A stretch of DNA of 15,981 nucleotides from CAUPWF01 sp036656615 (GTDB taxonomy: Bacteria > Bacillota > Clostridia > Lachnospirales > Lachnospiraceae): the NCBI GenBank assembly GCA_036656615.1, contig JAVXHY010000030.1, positions 1 to 15,981 of the forward strand, given 5' to 3'. Position 1 is the first letter of the stretch, and each line of letters begins with the position of its first letter. Position numbers and translations under genes: made by a program. Below are positions 1-7,263 of this stretch, one piece after another. The notes under the pieces were generated by a model. That model did no database searches. It was not told the DNA's origin and worked only from the letters and a program-made list of their open reading frames with translations.

Positions 1-63
1 ATATTGATTGGCAGTGCCATAACAGCAATTGGAATTATTAGAAAAATAAAACCAATATCTTAA
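1..63 (+). CDS. C-terminal tail of a membrane protein (partial)
   Basis: The first frame is open from the window edge for 20 codons and then stops at TAA (61-63). The peptide is a hydrophobic stretch followed by a short basic end (RKIKPIS), as in the last membrane helix and cytoplasmic tail of a polytopic protein such as a transporter or flippase. The stop is followed at once by a strong terminator hairpin, which supports a real gene end. The family cannot be named from 20 residues. Confidence 0.45.
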   Translation: MLIGSAITAIGIIRKIKPIS

Positions 64-69
64 AAAAAT

Positions 70-119
70 GGGGTGTTGCAAAATGACTACTTTTAGTCAT
101 AGAGCAGCACTCCCTTTTT
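70..119. terminator. Bidirectional rho-independent terminator between convergent genes
   Basis: An outer stem (GGGGTGTTGC with GCAGCACTCCC, one bulged C) encloses a perfect inner hairpin, ATGACTA-CTTT-TAGTCAT. The plus strand continues into TTTTT. The minus strand continues into a run of seven T (the A-run at 62-68). It therefore can end the plus-strand gene that stops at 63 and the minus-strand gene that stops at 118. Confidence 0.8.
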
Positions 120-1356
120 AAATGTATGTAGATGATACAATTTTTTTCCATGCTTTTTGTGTTTCTAGAAATTGTGTATGATGCTTCTTTACATTTCTAC
201 AATATTTCTCCAATTCAGTGTTGATTTTCATAAACTCTTCTCGACCAAAATAAGCACTCATCTTGGGCATTACTTGCTCCAAAATTTCTTTCATTTCCTG
301 TATATCTTCTTTATAATGTTCCGGATTCGTAATATAAAGCAGAAGTGGTTTATAACGTATCCATCCAATGCACGCACTTAAAAATCTATTCACCGCAACT
401 TGGTCATCAACAGAAATCGGATCCAAATGCAATGGCAGCACACCATCCAACAAATGTTTATATGCTGAAAATCCATCATGAAATGTATAACATGGAATTC
501 GAAGTACTTTCCGGTCCGAAAGTAATGTACTTAAAAAAGTGTCCTCCCCTCGAGCCCCCGGAGGATTAAAAAAAGGAAATGTTCGTTCTGGATGTTTTAG
601 ATTAATACAAAGATTAGAGCCGGAAATAAATTTACATCCATTTTCCTCTTCCACTAATTCTGTTTTTTTATTCATCAGAACTTTAATATCTCCGTAGGTT
701 ACTCCACCATTTTCCATGTTTTTCTTAACTGTATCCCAATTTACTATATCATTGCTAATTGCTTTAATAAATGATTTAAAATCATTTTCAGTTAAGCTTT
801 TATTAAAATTCACTTGTGGAATAGGTGAAATATATCCACAGTGATAACCATTTGTAATATCTACATCTTGTATGTTTTGTAGATGCATTGGTAAAACATA
901 TTGTCCACCCCAAAGGCAATCACCCTTATTCTGCGTCACAGCTACCGGGTATTCGTCATCATCCAAATATAAAATGTAATCCATTTGCTTTTCCAAAGCT
1001 GCGTACATAATTGCATTTCGCTTCCCCGCGTATCCAGAACCAAACAAAAGTTTTGCATCCTTTTCTGTAATATCTCCATCACAAATCATTTGAGCTACAT
1101 TCCTTTTTGCATTTTTTTCTCCCCAAAATATAATTTCGTCAAAAACATCATTGATATCCTGACTTAAATTGGTGAAATCCGTTGACTGCAGATTAGAATA
1201 TTCCAAATCATATGCAATAAAAAGATTTAAGCTCACATTCTCTTGAAGTTTTTCTCTAATACCCGACTCATTCCAACTATAAACGTACGAATTCAGTACT
1301 TTTCTAAAGTTTTTTCGCCCAGTTGCAAATCCAATTCCTAATTTTATTTTTCCCAT
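118..1356 (-). CDS. Putative GT-A-fold glycosyltransferase-like protein
   Basis: This encodes 412 residues with no signal peptide or membrane segment, so it is probably cytosolic. A GT-A-like pattern is visible. A beta-strand start (KIKLGIGFATGR) is followed by GKRNAIMYAA near residue 111. Next is a strongly acidic DxD-type motif, YLDDDEYP (Asp132-134), that would bind a metal-nucleotide sugar. Later come GARGEDTFLSTLL (Glu271-Asp272) and HDG (293-295), which resemble the acceptor-side ED and the late metal-binding His of such enzymes. The start is set by an AAGGAGG site (about 1361-1367) just before ATG. It lies 51 nt downstream of the FUSC gene on the same strand, so the two may be co-transcribed. 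A TATAAT sequence lies in the gap but without a convincing -35. Neither donor nor acceptor can be inferred. A nucleotidyltransferase-like protein is an alternative. Confidence 0.55.
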   Translation of the reverse strand: MGKIKLGIGFATGRKNFRKVLNSYVYSWNESGIREKLQENVSLNLFIAYDLEYSNLQSTDFTNLSQDINDVFDEIIFWGEKNAKRNVAQMICDGDITEKDAKLLFGSGYAGKRNAIMYAALEKQMDYILYLDDDEYPVAVTQNKGDCLWGGQYVLPMHLQNIQDVDITNGYHCGYISPIPQVNFNKSLTENDFKSFIKAISNDIVNWDTVKKNMENGGVTYGDIKVLMNKKTELVEEENGCKFISGSNLCINLKHPERTFPFFNPPGARGEDTFLSTLLSDRKVLRIPCYTFHDGFSAYKHLLDGVLPLHLDPISVDDQVAVNRFLSACIGWIRYKPLLLYITNPEHYKEDIQEMKEILEQVMPKMSAYFGREEFMKINTELEKYCRNVKKHHTQFLETQKAWKKIVSSTYI

Positions 1357-1407
1357 ATGGTCCTCCTTCCAATCATCATTTATTCTTTTATTATTATAAC
1401 ACTCCTG

Positions 1408-3375
1408 TTAATGAAGTGTATTCTTTAACACCATTTGATATAGAGCGGAAATATTTTTAGTATATCCTCTTAAAAGATTACTGAAATAAGGTTCTCCTTT
1501 TATTTCTAGATGTACTTGCATATGTGTAATATCTTTGGGGGTTGTTTTATCCTTCATATGTGACATCGCTTGCATTGTATGTAGAACATAATCACAAATA
1601 TGAATGTATTCATACATATGTGTTTCATTTATAGATAAAATTTTTCGATTATTTACCAAAAATAACATCTGCTCCATTTCAGATACCATTCTCCATAATA
1701 AGGCTAACATATGTCTATAATATTTCTGTTCTTTTTCACTCCCATATTTTTTCAAATAACCTTCTATTTGTTCATAGGTCCTATGAAAAGATAACAATGC
1801 ATCGCAAATAACTCCATAATCTATGATTTCATGTATGCACGATTGTAAGATACGTAAGTATGAATGCTGAAGATGGAACATACTATTTATATTATCTTCA
1901 AATTGTCTTTTTGCATCCATGGGAAATAAAAAGCGATTTACCACTAATACAAGAATGATTGCTAGTACTACATAAAATAACCGTAATTGAATGATCATGT
2001 TTTGCTGTATAGCCAAAGAAGCAAGGGTAAGTGCAAAGCAGGTTGAAAATAAAGCTTGATTCCAGGTTCCAGGTGTAGAACAATACATAAATGCAATCAT
2101 AATAATTGCAAATAAGAAGTGTCCCGAGAGTCCTGCAAATATGGGTAGAAGAAAATAGATTACCGAACACCCTATCACGGTACCTATAAATCTTGTCTTT
2201 AACCGTTTATTACTTTCTTCATAAATTGGCTGCAGCAATAAGAATGCATTTAACGGAAGCCAATATGCATGATTCAATCCCGATAATTTACTGAATATAA
2301 AACCAATGACCAACACTGCACTTAATCGTAATGCAAAGCGTAATTCAAATGAATCTAACCGCAAACGATGACGTATACTTTGTAATGGACGGCGATATTT
2401 AGGTAATTTCCATTCACTTTGTGGAATATGATCTTTCAGTAGCGTAATTTCTTTTAGTATTAGGAGTAATAAATTCAATGAATGATTCGTCACTAAAGAT
2501 AAGGCATCTTCTTTTGGAATATAACTTTTTGTTAGTAATTTCCCCTGACTGATCAATACATCATTATTTTCTTGATTAAAGTTACTGGCAAGTTTTAAAT
2601 AATCTGCAAATTTCTGCAAATCATTTTCTCGTTTATGAAAAGATGGATCATCCTTGTAATACTGGGTCATATAATACATAGTCCGCTGGAACAATAACGC
2701 AAACATATGATAAATTTTTCCTTCCCCTGTTACAACAAAATATTTCCCTCTATTTTGATTTGCTAATTTATTCAAGCTTTGTTGAATCTCAAACAGCTTT
2801 TCTATCCTAGCAGAATTTTCTTCTCCTTGTGACAAAGCAGTAAAACTCTGTGACAATAATAATAATCCTGTTTTAGCAATCTGAAAATTTTGTTCCTTTT
2901 TTTGCAAAATTTCATTACATAATAATGCAAATACACAGAAACTCATTCCATATATAACAACTTGAAGCATGGATAGAAAACCCACCCAATCAACTGGTCT
3001 AAGCTGCAAAAATACAAAACCCATAGCATTGGTAAAATAACCTTTTGGATTAAACTGGGATGACTGTAAAAAGACTAAAAAGAAAGGGACAATTATATTC
3101 ATTAAAACACAAAAGAACAGATTATATGTTGCTAGACAGGCAAGTACACATAACAACAGCTGCACAATAAACATAGACAGTAAGGAACGAATTGTTTGTT
3201 TCTTTTGATAACGTGATTTAAACTGTAAAGTGATACAAGAAACTATAATCAGATAATGAATTCCGAATATAAAATAGATGGAGTAAAATAGTATAATAAA
3301 AAAAACAATGACCGGAAACACTTGTATAAATTTATTTTTAAAAATATTTATTTCTTTTTTAATTTTGCTGTACAT
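1408..3375 (-). CDS. FUSC-family (YccS/aromatic-acid-exporter-like) membrane protein
   Basis: From the preferred start the protein has 655 residues. A first hydrophobic block of several membrane helices fills roughly residues 15-155. A soluble helical region follows, then a second membrane block at about 330-480 that begins with a basic linker (RHRLRLDSFELRFALRLS). The HAYWLPLNAFLLLQP and KRLKTRFIGTVIGC segments there are hallmarks of the FUSC module. A soluble C-terminal domain ends the protein. Family members are linked to export of aromatic acids or fusaric acid, but the substrate here is unknown. A longer reading frame begins with TTG at 3396. I chose ATG at 3375 because GAGGAG (3385-3390) lies nine bases before it and because the promoter at 3401-3429 would start RNA close to 3395, at that TTG. 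Confidence 0.8.
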   Translation of the reverse strand: MYSKIKKEINIFKNKFIQVFPVIVFFIILFYSIYFIFGIHYLIIVSCITLQFKSRYQKKQTIRSLLSMFIVQLLLCVLACLATYNLFFCVLMNIIVPFFLVFLQSSQFNPKGYFTNAMGFVFLQLRPVDWVGFLSMLQVVIYGMSFCVFALLCNEILQKKEQNFQIAKTGLLLLSQSFTALSQGEENSARIEKLFEIQQSLNKLANQNRGKYFVVTGEGKIYHMFALLFQRTMYYMTQYYKDDPSFHKRENDLQKFADYLKLASNFNQENNDVLISQGKLLTKSYIPKEDALSLVTNHSLNLLLLILKEITLLKDHIPQSEWKLPKYRRPLQSIRHRLRLDSFELRFALRLSAVLVIGFIFSKLSGLNHAYWLPLNAFLLLQPIYEESNKRLKTRFIGTVIGCSVIYFLLPIFAGLSGHFLFAIIMIAFMYCSTPGTWNQALFSTCFALTLASLAIQQNMIIQLRLFYVVLAIILVLVVNRFLFPMDAKRQFEDNINSMFHLQHSYLRILQSCIHEIIDYGVICDALLSFHRTYEQIEGYLKKYGSEKEQKYYRHMLALLWRMVSEMEQMLFLVNNRKILSINETHMYEYIHICDYVLHTMQAMSHMKDKTTPKDITHMQVHLEIKGEPYFSNLLRGYTKNISALYQMVLKNTLH

Positions 3376-3400
3376 GTAGAACATCTCCTCTAACAAAATT

Positions 3401-3429
3401 ATTATATCTTAAAATTTATCTGATATCAA
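3401..3429 (-). promoter_or_regulatory. Sigma-A-type promoter of the FUSC gene
   Basis: Read on the minus strand, TTGATA (3424-3429) and a perfect TATAAT (3401-3406) are separated by 17 bases. The predicted start near 3395 leaves a leader just long enough for the GAGGAG site. The -35 box overlaps the left end of the 75-nt near-palindrome at 3426-3500. Confidence 0.75.
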
Positions 3430-3500
3430 GACCTTGGCAAGTAACAGTTCCGCCATAATCAAAAGAATGGCATGGCTGAACTGTTACCTTGGCAACTTGA
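3426..3500. repeat. 75-nt imperfect palindrome in the divergent FUSC/rib intergenic region
   Basis: The core is GTAACAGTTC-C-GCCAT (3441-3456) against ATGGC-T-GAACTGTTAC (3472-3487), 15 pairs with one mismatch around a 15-nt loop. Pairing continues outward with one bulge and one mismatch (CAA/TTG, TTG/CAA) and closes with TCAAG/CTTGA. No T-run follows on either strand, so it is not an ordinary terminator. It touches the FUSC -35 box and ends 16 bases before the rib -35 box, a position that fits an operator or a small inserted palindromic element. Its function is unknown. Confidence 0.6.
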
Positions 3501-3516
3501 AATTTCTAGTTTGGTA

Positions 3517-3545
3517 TTGACCAATCTCACAGAACATGCTATGCT
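3517..3545 (+). promoter_or_regulatory. Promoter of the riboflavin operon
   Basis: TTGACC (3517-3522) and TATGCT (3540-3545) are 17 bases apart, and a TG one base upstream of the -10 box makes it an extended -10 promoter. Transcription would begin near 3552, about 12 bases before the FMN aptamer. Confidence 0.75.
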
Positions 3546-3563
3546 TTTTATTAATTGAATATG

Positions 3564-3671
3564 ATCTTCGGGGCAGGGTGTAATTCCCTACCGGTGGTTA
3601 TAGCCCACGAGCCGTAAGGCATGATTTGGTGTAATTCCAAAGCCGACAGTATAGTCTGTATGAGAGAAGAG
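3564..3671 (+). ncRNA. FMN riboswitch (RFN element)
   Basis: The conserved aptamer core is directly readable: TCTTCGGGGCAGGGTG, then the TAATTCCCTACCGGTGG segment, the AGCCCACGAGCCG segment, GATTTGGTG, TAATTCCAAAGCCGACAGTA and TATGAGAGAAGA. Helix P1 closes with TCTTC (3565-3569) against GAAGA (3666-3670). It precedes ribD and a strong terminator, so FMN binding is expected to stop transcription of the rib operon before the first gene. I could not identify the antiterminator strand with certainty. Confidence 0.95.
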
Positions 3672-3709
3672 AAAGAACTTTACGTAATATGTATATCTTT
3701 AAATAATTG

Positions 3710-3741
3710 CTCTGGAATGATTTTATCATCCAGAGTTTTTT
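3710..3741 (+). terminator. Riboswitch-controlled intrinsic terminator
   Basis: CTCTGG (3710-3715) pairs with CCAGAG (3730-3735). After one bulged A the stem continues as ATGA/TCAT around a TTTTA loop. Six T follow (3736-3741). It lies 38 bases after the aptamer, the usual place for the expression platform of an FMN riboswitch acting at transcription. Confidence 0.85.
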
Positions 3742-3778
3742 GTTATCACATATATGTTATATATGATGTGTTCTATTT

Positions 3779-3811
3779 GCCTTGAATTTATTATTCAAGG
3801 CATTTTTATTT
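3779..3811 (+). terminator. Second terminator-like hairpin directly before the ribD ribosome binding site
   Basis: GCCTTGAA (3779-3786) and TTCAAGGC (3794-3801) form a perfect eight-pair stem with a seven-base loop, followed by ATTTTTATTT. The GGAGG site of ribD begins at 3812. It may be a second stop point, a remnant of an older leader, or a stabiliser of processed RNA. A third AT-rich hairpin (CATATAT/ATATATG, 3749-3765) lies between the two. Confidence 0.5.
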
Positions 3812-3824
3812 GGAGGTATAAACG

Positions 3825-4937
3825 ATGGATACAAAATACATGAAATTAGCTTTAGAACTTGCTAAAAAAGGATGTGGATGGACAGCTCCAAATCCTTTAG
3901 TTGGTGCAGTTATTGTAAAGAATGATGAAATTATTGGAACAGGTTGGCATCAATCATATGGTCAGTCTCACGCAGAACGAAATGCACTTGCAGATTGCAA
4001 AGAATCAACAAAAGGTGCAACTCTTTATGTTACATTAGAACCTTGCTGCCACTATGGAAAGACACCACCCTGTACGGAAGCAATTTTGGAAAGTGGTATT
4101 ACAACCGTTGTTATTGGATCTCACGATCCAAACCCTCTTGTAGCCGGAAAAGGTATTACTATTTTAAGAGAGCATGGTATGAAAGTAGTGGAAGGCATTT
4201 TACAATCCGAATGCGAAAAGCTTAACCAAGTGTTCTTCCACTTTATTCATACAGGAAGACCATTTGTAGTTATGAAGTATGCTATGACAATGGATGGAAA
4301 GATTGCTACCTGCACTGGTGCTTCCAAATGGATTACAGGGGAAGAATCCCGTCATCAAGTTCAATTAGATCGACATCGCTACTCAGCAATTATGGTAGGT
4401 TCTGGAACAGTTTTAGCTGACGACCCACTGCTCACCTGTCGTTTAGAACATGGGAAAAATCCCATTCGAATTATATGCGATACACAGTTACGAACGCCTT
4501 TTAATTCACAAATTGTAAAGACAGCCTCACAGATTCCAACCCTGATTGCAACTGCTTGTACCGACGAAGAAAAATTACATCTATTCAGACAATCCGGCTG
4601 TAAATTACTTATAATACCTACGAAAGATAAGCATCTAGATTTGAATGTTCTAATGTCTGAATTAGGAAAACTTAAAATCGACAGCATACTGCTAGAAGGT
4701 GGCGGTATACTGAACTGGTCTGCACTAGAAAGCCATATTGTTCAGAAAATACAATGTTATATCGCACCAAAATTATTTGGTGGATTTGATGCAAAATCTC
4801 CAATTTCTGGAAGGGGTGTTCCCACTCCAGATGAAGCTTATATGCTGACCAATACAACCATAACCCAAATCGGTAATGATTATTTATTAGAAAGTGAGGT
4901 GAAGTTTCCATGTTTACAGGAATCATTGAAGAAATAG
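3825..4937 (+). CDS. ribD: Bifunctional diaminohydroxyphosphoribosylaminopyrimidine deaminase / 5-amino-6-(5-phosphoribosylamino)uracil reductase
   Basis: RibD carries out the two middle steps of riboflavin synthesis in the cytosol: zinc-dependent deamination of the GTP cyclohydrolase II product, then NADPH-dependent reduction of the ribosyl group. The 370 residues match the usual length. The deaminase domain (about 1-145) shows HAE (His49, catalytic Glu51) and PCC...C (Cys74, Cys83), the zinc site. The reductase domain begins near 147 (RPFVVMKYAMTMDGKIA) and contains SKWITG, VGSGTVLADDPLLTCR and LLEGGG. The start follows GGAGG by eight bases. It is the first gene after the FMN riboswitch. 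Its last 28 bases overlap ribE, which suggests translational coupling. Confidence 0.95.
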   Translation: MDTKYMKLALELAKKGCGWTAPNPLVGAVIVKNDEIIGTGWHQSYGQSHAERNALADCKESTKGATLYVTLEPCCHYGKTPPCTEAILESGITTVVIGSHDPNPLVAGKGITILREHGMKVVEGILQSECEKLNQVFFHFIHTGRPFVVMKYAMTMDGKIATCTGASKWITGEESRHQVQLDRHRYSAIMVGSGTVLADDPLLTCRLEHGKNPIRIICDTQLRTPFNSQIVKTASQIPTLIATACTDEEKLHLFRQSGCKLLIIPTKDKHLDLNVLMSELGKLKIDSILLEGGGILNWSALESHIVQKIQCYIAPKLFGGFDAKSPISGRGVPTPDEAYMLTNTTITQIGNDYLLESEVKFPCLQESLKK

Positions 4938-5557
4938 GTGAAGTAAAATCTGTACAACAGGGAACGAAATCTTCTATTTTATCCATTGGCGGAAACATCA
5001 TTTTTAAAGATTTAAAACGAGGGGATAGTATAGCCGTTAATGGGGTCTGCCTAACTGTTAGAAGTTTCTATGAACATATCTTCACTGCAGACGTCATGCA
5101 CGAAACTTTAAACCGTTCCTCTTTAGGAGCCCTTCAAAATGGCAGCCATGTCAATCTAGAACGTGCCATGTTATGCAATGGACGCTTTGGCGGACATATT
5201 GTATCCGGACATATTGATGGAACTGGTGCAATCCATCATATTCACACCGATGATAATGCTATTTGGTATACCATTACTACAAATAAAAATTTACTCCGAT
5301 ATATTGTGGAAAAAGGCTCCATTGCTATTGATGGAATTAGTCTGACCGTTGCAAGAGTTGACTCTTTGGAATTTGCTGTTTCCATTATTCCACACACCAA
5401 ACGTACCACTACATTGGGAGAAAAAAAAGTAGGAGATACAGTGAACTTAGAAAATGATGTAATAGCCAAATATATAGAACGTTTTATTTCTCCACAGCCA
5501 GAAGTAAAAGCGGAAAGCAAAATAACAACAGATTTTCTTACAAAATACGGATTTTAA
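4910..5557 (+). CDS. ribE: Riboflavin synthase, alpha subunit
   Basis: This enzyme dismutates two 6,7-dimethyl-8-ribityllumazine molecules into riboflavin and the pyrimidine precursor. The 215 residues contain the two internally repeated barrels of the family. The first starts MFTGIIEEIGEV and has RGDSIAVNGVCLTV. The second starts near GHIDGTGAI and has KGSIAIDGISLTV. The N-terminal MFTGI, which reaches into the neighbouring active site in known structures, is intact and fixes the ATG. A GAGGTGAAG site lies within the end of ribD. The gene overlaps ribD by 28 bases and is followed 13 bases later by ribBA. The same gene is called ribC or ribE depending on the organism. Confidence 0.95.
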   Translation: MFTGIIEEIGEVKSVQQGTKSSILSIGGNIIFKDLKRGDSIAVNGVCLTVRSFYEHIFTADVMHETLNRSSLGALQNGSHVNLERAMLCNGRFGGHIVSGHIDGTGAIHHIHTDDNAIWYTITTNKNLLRYIVEKGSIAIDGISLTVARVDSLEFAVSIIPHTKRTTTLGEKKVGDTVNLENDVIAKYIERFISPQPEVKAESKITTDFLTKYGF

Positions 5558-5570
5558 GGAGGAAGTACAT

Positions 5571-6776
5571 ATGTCAGAATACAATACAATTCCAGAGGCA
5601 TTGGAATCATTACGTAATGGAGAAATTATTTTAGTAACGGATGATGATAATCGAGAAAATGAAGGTGATTTCATCTGTGCAGCAGAATTTGCTACCACAC
5701 AAAATGTGAATTTTATGGCCATTCACGGAAAAGGGCTGATTTGTATGCCAATGAGTGAATCTATTGTTCGAAAACTTCAAATTCCACAGATGGTAACTGA
5801 TAATACGGATAACCATGAAACCGCTTTCACTGTATCCATTGATCATATTGATACTACCACTGGTATCTCTGCTGCCGAACGCAGTATAACCGCAATGAAA
5901 TGTGTGGAGGAGCAAGTGAAACCAGAAGACTTCCGCCGTCCCGGACATATGTTTCCTCTTCTTTCAAAGAAAAATGGAGTGCTGGAACGAAATGGTCACA
6001 CAGAAGCTACCGTTGATTTTATGCGTTTGGCAGGTTTAAAAGAATGTGGTCTATGTTGTGAGATTATGCGTGAGGATGGCACCATGATGCGCACCCCAGA
6101 ACTAATGGAACTGGCAAAAAAATGGAATTTAAAATTTGTTACCATTAAAGATTTACAAGACTATCGCAAGAAAAATGATCATCTTGTAGCATGTGCAGCT
6201 GTAACAAAAATGCCCACAAAATATGGGGATTTCAAAGCTTACGGATATGTAAATAAACTGAATGGAGAACATCATGTAGCACTTGTTAAGGGGGAAATCG
6301 GTGATGGTGAAAACCTTCTATGCCGTGTACATTCTGAATGTCTTACCGGTGATGCATTTGGTTCCATTCGCTGTGATTGTGGACAGCAGCTTGCCGCGGC
6401 AATGACACAGATTGAAGCACAAGGACGTGGAATTCTTCTCTATATGCGTCAGGAGGGACGTGGAATTGGATTGATCAATAAACTACGCGCTTACGAGTTA
6501 CAAGATCAGGGTATGGATACATTAGAAGCCAATATAGCTCTTGGTTTTGCAGCTGACTTACGTGAATATTTTATTGGTGCACAGATTTTACATGACTTAG
6601 GTGCCAAATCTTTACGTCTTCTTACCAACAATCTAGACAAGGTATATCAGCTGTCCGATTTTGGTATGGACATAGTAGAACGGGTTCCAATACAGATGGA
6701 AGTAACGGAACACGATGGCTTTTATTTGAAAACAAAAAAAGATAAAATGGGACACCTATTAAATTATGAAAAATAA
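5571..6776 (+). CDS. ribBA: Bifunctional 3,4-dihydroxy-2-butanone 4-phosphate synthase / GTP cyclohydrolase II
   Basis: The protein supplies both entry points of the pathway, the four-carbon unit from ribulose 5-phosphate and the pyrimidine from GTP. The 401 residues fit the usual RibBA fusion. The N-terminal half shows the acidic DDDNRENEGDF loop, TGISAAERSITA and RPGHMFPL of DHBP synthase. The C-terminal half shows the cyclohydrolase zinc site, Cys257-x10-Cys268-x-Cys270 (SECLTGD...RCDCGQQL), and the RQEGRGIGLINKLRAYELQD segment. AGGAGG (5559-5564) precedes the ATG. Both active sites look complete, so I expect both activities to be retained. Confidence 0.96.
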   Translation: MSEYNTIPEALESLRNGEIILVTDDDNRENEGDFICAAEFATTQNVNFMAIHGKGLICMPMSESIVRKLQIPQMVTDNTDNHETAFTVSIDHIDTTTGISAAERSITAMKCVEEQVKPEDFRRPGHMFPLLSKKNGVLERNGHTEATVDFMRLAGLKECGLCCEIMREDGTMMRTPELMELAKKWNLKFVTIKDLQDYRKKNDHLVACAAVTKMPTKYGDFKAYGYVNKLNGEHHVALVKGEIGDGENLLCRVHSECLTGDAFGSIRCDCGQQLAAAMTQIEAQGRGILLYMRQEGRGIGLINKLRAYELQDQGMDTLEANIALGFAADLREYFIGAQILHDLGAKSLRLLTNNLDKVYQLSDFGMDIVERVPIQMEVTEHDGFYLKTKKDKMGHLLNYEK

Positions 6777-6789
6777 AGGAGAAAAAAAG

Positions 6790-7257
6790 ATGAAAACATT
6801 TGAAGGAAATTTAGTATCGAAAGAAATGAAGATTGGTATTGTAGCTGCAAGATTCAATGAATTTATTACAAGCAAACTGATTGGTGGAGCTTTGGATGGA
6901 CTGAAACGCCATGATGTACGAGATGAAGATATTGAACTGGCTTGGGTTCCTGGTGCATTCGAGATTCCCCTCATTGCTTCTAAAATGGCCAAAAATGGAA
7001 AATACGACGCAGTTGTCTGCCTGGGTGCTGTAATTCGTGGCAATACCTCTCATTATGACTATGTATGCAGTGAAGTTTCTAAAGGTATCGCCAACGTATC
7101 TCTAAATAGTGATATTCCCGTAATGTTCGGTATTCTAACAACCGAAAATATTGAACAAGCAATTGAACGGGCCGGAACAAAAGCTGGAAACAAAGGTTAT
7201 GATTGTGCCGTAGGAGCCATTGAAATGGTAAATCTTATTCGAGAAATTGAAGCATAA
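6790..7257 (+). CDS. ribH: 6,7-dimethyl-8-ribityllumazine synthase (beta subunit)
   Basis: RibH condenses the pyrimidine from RibD with the butanone phosphate from RibB to give lumazine, which RibE then uses. The family normally forms pentamers or 60-subunit shells. The protein has 155 residues, the normal length, with WVPGAFEIPL, GAVIRGNTSHYDYV (His88 is the catalytic base position) and the GYDCAVGAIEMVNL end. A frame-extending ATG at 6766 overlaps ribBA. I chose ATG at 6790 because AAAGGAG (6775-6781) is eight bases upstream and MKTFEGN matches the usual start. It is the last gene of the operon, converging on the MFS gene six bases away. Confidence 0.95.
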   Translation: MKTFEGNLVSKEMKIGIVAARFNEFITSKLIGGALDGLKRHDVRDEDIELAWVPGAFEIPLIASKMAKNGKYDAVVCLGAVIRGNTSHYDYVCSEVSKGIANVSLNSDIPVMFGILTTENIEQAIERAGTKAGNKGYDCAVGAIEMVNLIREIEA

Positions 7258-7263
7258 GCAACA

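Noticed and set aside
1387..1440. Separate promoter for the putative glycosyltransferase (TATAAT in the 51-base gap)
   Set aside because: No reasonable -35 box exists at 16 to 18 bases spacing, so read-through from the FUSC gene is just as likely.
3376..3396. TTG start at 3396 for the FUSC gene
   Set aside because: It would place the ribosome binding site inside the coding region and the start at the predicted first base of the RNA.
4379..5948. Several 90-110 codon reading frames on the minus strand inside ribD, ribE and ribBA
   Set aside because: They are shadows of well-supported rib genes, lack ribosome binding sites and show no family-like features.
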